Positions 1-5,497 of a stretch of DNA of 5,497 bases are shown here, piece after piece. The DNA is taken from the NCBI GenBank assembly GCA_003644275.1, contig QNBY01000093.1, positions 1 to 5,497 of the forward strand, given 5' to 3'. The notes under the pieces are model-generated. The model did no database searches. It worked only from the letters and a program-made list of their open reading frames with translations, and was not told where the DNA came from. Position 1 is the stretch's first letter. The number at the start of each line of letters is the position of its first letter. The position numbers and the translations under genes were made by a program. This stretch comes from Planctomycetota bacterium. Lineage in GTDB: Bacteria; Planctomycetota; B143-G9.

Positions 1-510
1 CGATACTACCGGCACGGCGGCCGCTACGTCCTGCCCACCCAGTTGTGGTTCCTCCTCAACCGCCGCAGGCTGTGGTCCGAGGTCGAAAAAAAGGCCGAAG
101 CCGGCCTCGTGCTCGCCGACTTCGTGCCCGACCGCGAGCTCGTCTTCGCCCGCGCCGTCATGGAGGACTTCGAGCGCTCCGTCTTCTCCGACCTCTTCGC
201 CGAACTCTTCGGCGGCTTCCGAAGGCCGGACGCCGTCGTCTTCCTCTCGGCGGACGCCGACGTCCTCATGGAGCGCATCGCCTCCCGAAACGTCGCCTTC
301 GAGGGCCGCATCACCCGCCGCTACCTCGACCTGCTCTCCGACGCCTTCCACAACCACTTCCTCTCCGCCGAAGGGCTCCCCGTGCTCGTCGTCAACACCA
401 ACGACTACAACATCGTCAGCGACCCCGCCTCGGTGCTCGACATCTACTCCCAGCTCCTCCGCTGTCCCGCCGAGGTCCAGTACTACACCCCTCCCAGGAT
501 GGAGAGTTGA
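1..510 (+). CDS. Deoxynucleoside kinase (dAK/dGK-like), 5'-truncated by the window edge
   Basis: Frame 1 is open from the first base to TGA at 508-510, giving 169 residues of a deoxynucleoside kinase, an enzyme that phosphorylates deoxynucleosides with ATP for the cytoplasmic salvage pathway. The N-terminal P-loop is missing because the gene starts to the left of the window. Visible family features, numbered from base 1: YVLPTQLWFLLNRR (residues 9-22), resembling the substrate-pocket helix; DFVPDRELVFA (40-50), in the place of the D-R-S / D-Y-x-F-x-K-D catalytic segment; RPDAVVFLSA (about 76-85), the usual Pro-Asp strand; and a LID-like segment with R92 and R96 followed by F-E. The C-terminal strand LPVLVVNTND is also typical. 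The third LID arginine seems to be valine (V98). An ERS triplet at 58-60 probably lies in the following helix and is not the catalytic motif. Substrate preference cannot be read. An internal TTG at 43 is not a credible start because homology runs upstream of it. All four Ile codons are ATC, unlike the neighbours. Confidence 0.85.
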   Translation, partial: RYYRHGGRYVLPTQLWFLLNRRRLWSEVEKKAEAGLVLADFVPDRELVFARAVMEDFERSVFSDLFAELFGGFRRPDAVVFLSADADVLMERIASRNVAFEGRITRRYLDLLSDAFHNHFLSAEGLPVLVVNTNDYNIVSDPASVLDIYSQLLRCPAEVQYYTPPRMES

Positions 511-514
511 GACC

Positions 515-1362
<848 letters not shown>

Positions 1363-1369
<7 letters not shown>

Positions 1370-2820
1370 CGGTAGCGCCGCTCCAGCAGCGCTTTCCCCC
1401 CCTCGCGTTCGAGGAACCCCCTCGCCGCCCGAGCGTCCGCCGCGGACCCCAGCAACGCCCGCGCGAACCTGAAGTCCGCCTCCCTCAGCGCCCCCCTCCC
1501 CGCCGCGCGCCACTTCCCGAACGGCACCAGGTAGAGCGAGGCGGGCAGGGCGGGATCCTCGGCCAGCAGCGCCATCAGCTCCGTCGCCGCCTCCGGGTCC
1601 CACGCCAGCGTGAGCGAACGAGAGAGCACCCGCGCCGCCTCCGCCCACCTCCCCGCCTCCACGAGCGGCCGCGCCCGCGCCGCCAGCCGCCCCGCCGCCG
1701 CGGCCGCCGCAGGCGCGCTCCTCTCCTTCTGCATCATCAGCTCGTACCAGGCCCCCATCACCGCGGGCGGCTTCCCGCCTCCGAACCCCGACGCGAGCCA
1801 CCTCGCGCGCACCGTCGCCGCTTCGGGCCCGCACCGCGCCAGCATCAGCGTCTTCTGCGATTCACGGTCGGCGCAGTACACCATCAACAGGGCCTCCTCC
1901 AGCGTCAGCGCCCGCCGCCCCTCGCGGAGCTCCTCCTCACGCCTCCGCCATTCCTCCGGCCGGAGCGCCCGCATCAGCAGCCGGGCCTGGTAGGCCCGCC
2001 TCAACCGCTCCCTCTCGTCCTTCCCCCGCGCGGCGAACTCGTCGAGCATCTCCAGCGTCACCTTGTCCGGGAACAGCGCGGCGAGCCACCACAGCGCCGC
2101 TCCCTCCATCTCCGGGTCCCCGTCCCGCTCCAGCGCCGCCAGCGCGGGCCCGGCCGAGCCCGTCACCGCCGTGAGGGCGTCCAGCGCCGCGCTCCGGTTC
2201 GGCCCCCGCGGAAACTCCCGCAGCGCGGCCAGCGGCGGCGGAAGCTCCCCCAGCCTCACCAGCATCTTCAGCGCGGAGTATTTCCTCCCCTCGTCGGCGG
2301 AGTAGTACTGCCATATCAGCTCCGGCACCGCCTCCTTCCCCGCCCGCAGAAGCGCCGCCTCCGCCGCCTCCGACATCGCCTCGTCCCCCTCCAGCCAGGC
2401 CGACAGGACTTGGGGCAGGAAGGAAGGCGGAAGGGGATACTCCGCCCCCAGCAGCAATATGTTCTCCATGAGCCTCACCGACTCGAAGTCGCGCGGCCGC
2501 TCCGCGTCGTAGAGCGAGACGAGCGTCCTCAGCGTCCGTTCGTCGCCGAAGGCCCCGGCGAGGTCGTACAGGAACACCCTCGCGCAGGCGGGCGCGCTCT
2601 CCACCGCGGCGTCGAGCTCGTCGAGCGGAATCTCCTTCAGCGAGATCAGCTTCGAGAACGCCGCGTGCCGCAGGTCCGACCGCGGCGAGGACAGAAGCGC
2701 GATGAGGCGCGAGGGCGAATCCGTCAGGACGGGCCTGGGATGGAGCTCCTCCGCCGCGAGCGGTCCCCGGCAGAGCAGGGCGGCCACCAGCGACAGAACA
2801 AGCGCCGCCGTCCGCCTCAC
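1363..2820 (-). CDS. Exported HEAT-like helical-repeat protein (second of a pair), function unknown
   Basis: 485 aa from a GTG start. I do not recognise a named family. The N-terminus (R2, R3, then a hydrophobic run from A5 to L16 and LAA at 21-23 before EE) reads as a Sec signal peptide, so the protein is probably periplasmic or secreted. The mature part is almost wholly alpha-helical, with short helix pairs resembling HEAT repeats, for example SPSRLIALLSSPRSDLRHAA (35-54), GDERTLRTLVSLYDAE (92-107) and AVPELIWQYYSADEGRKYSA (164-183). A charged segment lies at 285-305 (RPEEWRRREEELREGRR). Residues 378-402 (LAARARPLVEAGRWAEAARVLSRSL) look more like a TPR-type helix pair. There is an Ala run at 371-376. 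I see no catalytic motif. The GTG start overlaps the upstream stop as GTGA and has a strong Shine-Dalgarno 7 bases away; the reading frame stays open to 3246, but that extension is low-complexity and lacks a signal peptide at its N-terminus. A scaffold or binding role is inference. Confidence 0.8.
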
Positions 2821-4406
2821 GGCTCCGCCTCCCCCGTCGGCCGGAACGCCCCTTCGGTCCCGGCCCCGGCCGGACCCGGATTCCCCAGTCGCCGCGTCTT
2901 CCCTTCCGGCCCGCCGCCCGGCGAGGCGGTAAGGCGCGTCGCGGCGGGCTTGCGCACGCCCTCCCGCGTCCCTCCGTCCCCCTTTCCCCCGCGGGCCTCC
3001 TCCCGCGGGCCGGTGGGAAGGGTGGCTTTCCCGCCCGCATCCTCGGCGGGCGGACACGATTTCGGGGAGGGGGAAGGGCGGCAGCAGGCGTCTATCCGCC
3101 TTTCCAGCTCCTTGCGCGAGCGGGGGGAGAACACCTCCTTCTTCAGCGACCGCACCTGCCGCCTCCGCTCCGCCTGCGGGGCGTCCCAGTCGAAGCGCGT
3201 CCGCGGCGAGCTGCCCGGCGGAAGCAGCGCCAGAAGGGCGAACCACGCCTCCTTCCTCAACTCGCCGGGGCCGGAGGCGTCGCCGTCCAGGATGTCCAGC
3301 AAAACGGGCAGCGAGCGCTCCAGCGCCGCCTTCCAGCTCTCCGCGTCACCCTTCCGCCGCCACCGCTCCAGCGCCTTCTTCAGCACCGCGCAGGAACGCT
3401 CCGCCACCGTCCGGTTCCCGGACGCCAGCCCCTTGCGGCAGAACTCCTCCATCTCGGCTTTCCCCAACCGCTCGGAGAGGAAATCCGTTATCTCCTCCAG
3501 CAGGTGCGGGTCCTTTTCCGCCAGCAACCCCGCCAGCCGCCCGAACGGCGGGAGCGGCCTCGCCCGCCGCAGCCCCCGCACGGCCTCCCGCTTCTCCAGG
3601 CGGCTGCCGCCCCCCAGCGCCACCCCCAGCAGGAAATCCCCGCTCCCCTCGCACCTCGCCGCGAGCCGCAGGGCCGCCAGCCGGAACCGCGCGTTCGACG
3701 ACGACGCGAACGCCTCCCTGAGCGCCTTCGCGTCCCCCGCGGCGTCCTTCAGCGGCAGTTCGAGGAACAGCCGGCACAGCGACGCCTTCACCCGCTCCGG
3801 CAGCGCCCGCGACGCGATCAGCGCGAACGCCTTCTTCTCCACCGTCTCGTCTCCCCCGAACACGGCTAGTATGCTCCCCCACGCGGCTATCCCGTCCGCG
3901 AGGGAGTGCCACGAACCCTCCAGTCCCGAGAAGAACTCCCGCGCCGCCGCGAGCATCGGCCTGAGAGGATCGGAAGCGAGCGGGGGCGGGAGCCTGGAGG
4001 CGACCGCCGACAGCCCGTGCAGCGCCGCCAGCTTCATCGCGGGCGTCTCGGCCGTGGAGTAGAACCGCACGAGGGGGGGAATGCACGAGGGCGCGGCCGT
4101 CTCCCCGAGGGCGTAGGCCGCTTCCATCCTCACTATGGCCGGATGGGATGCCGAAAGATAGGGCGCGATTATCCCCACCACCCGCTCGTGCCTGAATTCC
4201 GCGAGCTTGCCGAGCAGCGCCGCCGTCCGCAGCGGATCTCCCTCCGACGCGAGCCGCTTCTCCAGCTCCTCCAGCCGTTCGCCCTCATCGGGCGCGAGCG
4301 GCCGGTCCCAGACGTATCCCGCGGCGAGGCGGCCGGAGAAGAGCGCCCCGCCCGCAATGAGGGCGGAAATCGCGAACACTGCCGGCCATCTCGCCCATCC
4401 GCGCAT
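2817..4406 (-). CDS. Exported or membrane-anchored HEAT-repeat protein with disordered C-terminal tail, function unknown
   Basis: 529 aa, ATG at 4406. The N-terminus has basic residues (R2, R6), a hydrophobic helix at about 8-23 and LAAG at 27-30. This is either a cleaved signal peptide or a single inner-membrane anchor; the rest would lie outside the cytoplasm. Residues 40-440 are helical with HEAT-type repeats. The clearest is 74-138: ERVVGIIAPYLSASHP, then IVRMEAAYALGETAAPSCIP, then PLVRFYSTAETPAMKLAALH. Weaker repeats follow near 205-250 (KASLCRLFLE; ARFRLAALRLAAR), 286-312 and 380-396. From about 440 to the end the protein becomes Gly/Pro/Arg/Lys-rich with almost no hydrophobic residues, probably a disordered tail; C441, C442 and C451 sit at its start. 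There is no enzyme motif. It begins 12 bases after nadE, a spacer that is purine-only on the coding strand (AAGGGAAGGGAA) and acts as a modest ribosome binding site. It ends in the GTGA overlap with the next gene. Function is not assigned. Confidence 0.85.
   Translation of the reverse strand: MRGWARWPAVFAISALIAGGALFSGRLAAGYVWDRPLAPDEGERLEELEKRLASEGDPLRTAALLGKLAEFRHERVVGIIAPYLSASHPAIVRMEAAYALGETAAPSCIPPLVRFYSTAETPAMKLAALHGLSAVASRLPPPLASDPLRPMLAAAREFFSGLEGSWHSLADGIAAWGSILAVFGGDETVEKKAFALIASRALPERVKASLCRLFLELPLKDAAGDAKALREAFASSSNARFRLAALRLAARCEGSGDFLLGVALGGGSRLEKREAVRGLRRARPLPPFGRLAGLLAEKDPHLLEEITDFLSERLGKAEMEEFCRKGLASGNRTVAERSCAVLKKALERWRRKGDAESWKAALERSLPVLLDILDGDASGPGELRKEAWFALLALLPPGSSPRTRFDWDAPQAERRRQVRSLKKEVFSPRSRKELERRIDACCRPSPSPKSCPPAEDAGGKATLPTGPREEARGGKGDGGTREGVRKPAATRLTASPGGGPEGKTRRLGNPGPAGAGTEGAFRPTGEAEP
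2828..2835 (-). promoter_or_regulatory. Shine-Dalgarno that fixes the GTG start of the second HEAT-like gene
   Basis: On the - strand GGGGGAGG is followed by 7 bases and then GTG (2820-2818), which overlaps the TGA of the upstream gene (2819-2817). The site lies within the last codons of the first HEAT-like gene. The good spacing, together with the signal peptide that begins exactly at this GTG, decides the start in favour of 2820 over the upstream in-frame alternatives. The arrangement suggests translational coupling. Confidence 0.75.
2988..3011. repeat. Two copies of a 10-bp GC-rich direct repeat, each holding an 8-bp palindrome
   Basis: CCCGCGGGCC occurs at 2988-2997 and again at 3002-3011, 4 bases apart. 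The CCCGCGGG part of each copy is its own reverse complement. It lies in the part of the first HEAT-like gene that encodes the Gly/Arg-rich tail, so low-complexity coding in GC-rich DNA is a sufficient explanation. Confidence 0.4.
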
Positions 4407-4418
4407 TTCCCTTCCCTT

Positions 4419-5198
4419 TTAGACCGCGGGCGGCCCCTGCGCCACCGGCCGACCCTTGAACTCGAACTTCCTCACCCGCTCCAACACCGCCCGGACCAGC
4501 CCCGCCGGAAGCCCGGCCGCGATTATCTCTTCCTCCCCCAGCCCCATCCGGCCGTACATGAACAGCACCCGGTCGGCGTCCTCGTAGCTGAACCCCAGCT
4601 CCCCTTCGTCCGTCTGGTCCTCCCACAGGTCCGCCGTGGGCGTCTTGGATATTATCTCCTCCGGCACCCCCAGGTGAGGGGCGAGCTCCCGCACCTGCGT
4701 CTTGAACAGGTTGCCTATCGGGTTGAACGCCGCCGCCATGTCCCCGTGCAGCGTCCCGTAGCCGAGGTAGCGCTCGCTCAGGTTGGACGTGCCGACCACC
4801 ACCCCCCCCAGCCTCGCCGAGGCGTCGAACAGCGCCATCATCCGGGCGCGGGCGGCGAGGTTGCCCACGCGTACCCGCTCCTCCACCCCCCAGTCGGCCC
4901 GCGCCGCGTCCACCACGCCGGTAACCGGCATCACTCCCAGCTCCAGGCCGAGCGATTCCGCCACCGCCCGCGCGTCCCGCTCGCTCCGCGGGTCCGACGT
5001 CCGGTAGGGCAGCCAGAACACGCGCACCGGCGCGCCGGGCTCGCTCTGCACCAGAAGGTGGGCGGTGAACGCCGAGTCCAGCCCGCCGGAGAGGCCGAGC
5101 ACGAGCGCGCGGGCGCCCGTCTCCCTCGTCTTGCGGCGGACGAACGACTTCAGCGCCGACAGGGTGAGTTCCGCGTTCGTCCCGGGCAGTTCGAACAT
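4419..5198 (-). CDS. nadE: NH3-dependent NAD+ synthetase
   Basis: Complete 259-aa single-domain enzyme. It converts nicotinic acid adenine dinucleotide to NAD+ using ATP and ammonia, the last step of NAD synthesis, in the cytoplasm. Evidence: the N-type ATP-pyrophosphatase P-loop LSGGLDSA (36-43); GNLAARARM (112-120); VGTSNLSERYLGYGTLHGD (135-153); NPIGNLFKTQV (159-169); and TPTADLWEDQTDEGELG (186-202), the block that binds the deamido-NAD. It lacks the roughly 300-residue glutaminase (nitrilase-like) domain of long NadE forms, so it needs free ammonia or a separate amidotransferase; none is visible here. The ATG at 5198 is preceded by GGGGAGG (5205-5211) at 6 bases, and the N-terminus has the usual length before the P-loop. 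It follows the phosphoesterase after 39 bases and precedes the HEAT-like pair by 12, so it probably shares their transcript. Its Ile codons are mostly ATA. Confidence 0.97.
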   Translation of the reverse strand: MFELPGTNAELTLSALKSFVRRKTRETGARALVLGLSGGLDSAFTAHLLVQSEPGAPVRVFWLPYRTSDPRSERDARAVAESLGLELGVMPVTGVVDAARADWGVEERVRVGNLAARARMMALFDASARLGGVVVGTSNLSERYLGYGTLHGDMAAAFNPIGNLFKTQVRELAPHLGVPEEIISKTPTADLWEDQTDEGELGFSYEDADRVLFMYGRMGLGEEEIIAAGLPAGLVRAVLERVRKFEFKGRPVAQGPPAV

Positions 5199-5210
5199 CT
5201 CCGGCCTCCC

Positions 5211-5233
5211 CGGCCGCCTTTCACGCGCGGCCG
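5211..5233 (-). promoter_or_regulatory. GC hairpin just upstream of the nadE ribosome binding site
   Basis: In the 39-base gap between the phosphoesterase gene and nadE, CGGCCGC (5211-5217) and GCGGCCG (5227-5233) form a perfect 7-bp inverted repeat around a 9-base loop. In the transcript the 3' arm ends at the first G of the nadE Shine-Dalgarno (5205-5211). No U-run follows, so it is not a standard intrinsic terminator. It could be an RNA-stability or translation-control stem, or chance in GC-rich DNA. Confidence 0.3.
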
Positions 5234-5237
5234 TCCC

Positions 5238-5497
5238 TCACAGTATAACAAACTTGTGCCGGTAATCCCCCCCGTCCACCTCCAGAAGGGCGAAAGAAGG
5301 CCGGTCGTCCCGCGGGTTGCGCACCGCTCCGGGGTTCAGGTAGAACACGCCCCCCTCCGTGCGGGCCAGCCGCCGGTGCGTGTGACCGAACAACACCACG
5401 TCCACCGGCGTCGGGTGGAACACGTGCAAAAGCTCCGTCGGGTCCTCCAGCGCCCCCCACCCGTGCACCGCCCCGACGCGCGCGCCCTCCACCTCTA
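5238..5497 (-). CDS. Metallophosphoesterase of the YfcE/MJ0936 type, C-terminal part only
   Basis: The frame is open from the right edge of the window to TGA at 5240-5238, giving 86 complete C-terminal residues, about half of a typical 160-180-aa protein. The remainder, including the N-terminal DxH and GD/GNH metal-ligand motifs, lies outside the window. The visible part is diagnostic: VGAVHGWG supplies one metal-binding His; VDVVLFGHTHRRL carries the final GHTH motif of calcineurin-like phosphoesterases; and FYLNPGAVRNPRDDRPSFAL is the characteristic Asn-Pro-Gly segment of the YfcE/MJ0936 subgroup. Known members are divalent-metal phosphodiesterases active on model substrates, and the natural substrate is usually unclear. 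The GTG at 5492 lies inside the conserved domain and is not the true start. It is the first gene in the window of the - strand run leading to nadE, and any promoter must lie further right. Confidence 0.9.
   Translation of the reverse strand, partial: EVEGARVGAVHGWGALEDPTELLHVFHPTPVDVVLFGHTHRRLARTEGGVFYLNPGAVRNPRDDRPSFALLEVDGGDYRHKFVIL

Noticed and set aside
172..180. ERS triplet in the kinase as the catalytic D/ERS motif
   Set aside because: It comes after the F-A segment, while the true motif precedes it. It more likely lies in the following helix.
1374..1395. Possible intrinsic terminator for panC
   Set aside because: The stem AGCGC/GCGCT with an inner mismatch is short and is followed by only three T and then C residues. 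It also lies in coding sequence, so it is too weak to annotate.
2769..2775. Lipobox in the second HEAT-like protein (Cys 17 in the signal region)
   Set aside because: The residues before the Cys are A-L-L, not a small residue at -1, and L-A-A lies a few residues later as a better signal peptidase I site. Lipoprotein status is not supported.
1937..3040. Open frame of 367 codons on the - strand overlapping both HEAT-like genes
   Set aside because: It is out of frame with both genes. Its product is Gly/Arg/Ala-rich without helical periodicity or motif, so it is a shadow frame.
2821..3246. N-terminal extension of the second HEAT-like protein
   Set aside because: The frame is open upstream to 3246, but this part is low-complexity, lies within the upstream gene, and would bury the signal peptide. 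The GTG at 2820 has a better ribosome binding site.

Overview
This is a GC-rich bacterial fragment packed with protein-coding genes and almost no intergenic DNA. A pantothenate synthetase (panC) argues for a bacterium, since most archaea reach pantothenate by another route. I cannot name the phylum. One compositional clue is that isoleucine is very often written ATA, which is unusual at this GC content. I saw no tRNA, rRNA, CRISPR array, insertion sequence, phage gene or attachment site. No stretch over 300 bases lacks a gene; the longest gap is about 39 bases.

The left part (1-1369) is on the + strand. It begins inside a deoxynucleoside kinase whose 5' end lies outside the window. Four bases after its stop comes a complete panC, whose ribosome binding site sits inside the last codons of the kinase. 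The two look like the end of a nucleotide/cofactor operon.

The rest (1363-5497) is on the - strand. In transcription order it holds the C-terminal part of a YfcE/MJ0936-type metallophosphoesterase, an NH3-dependent NAD+ synthetase (nadE), and two exported helical-repeat (HEAT-like) proteins of 529 and 485 aa. Gaps are 39 and 12 bases, and then a 4-base GTGA overlap. This is probably one transcript whose promoter lies to the right of the window.

The two blocks converge, and the last 7 bases of panC overlap the last 7 bases of the second HEAT-like gene, leaving no room for a spacer terminator. The housekeeping genes are conventional. The least explained element is the translationally coupled pair of exported HEAT-like proteins downstream of nadE. 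Their architecture is readable but their function is not, and I found no clear evidence for a new defence or mobile system.
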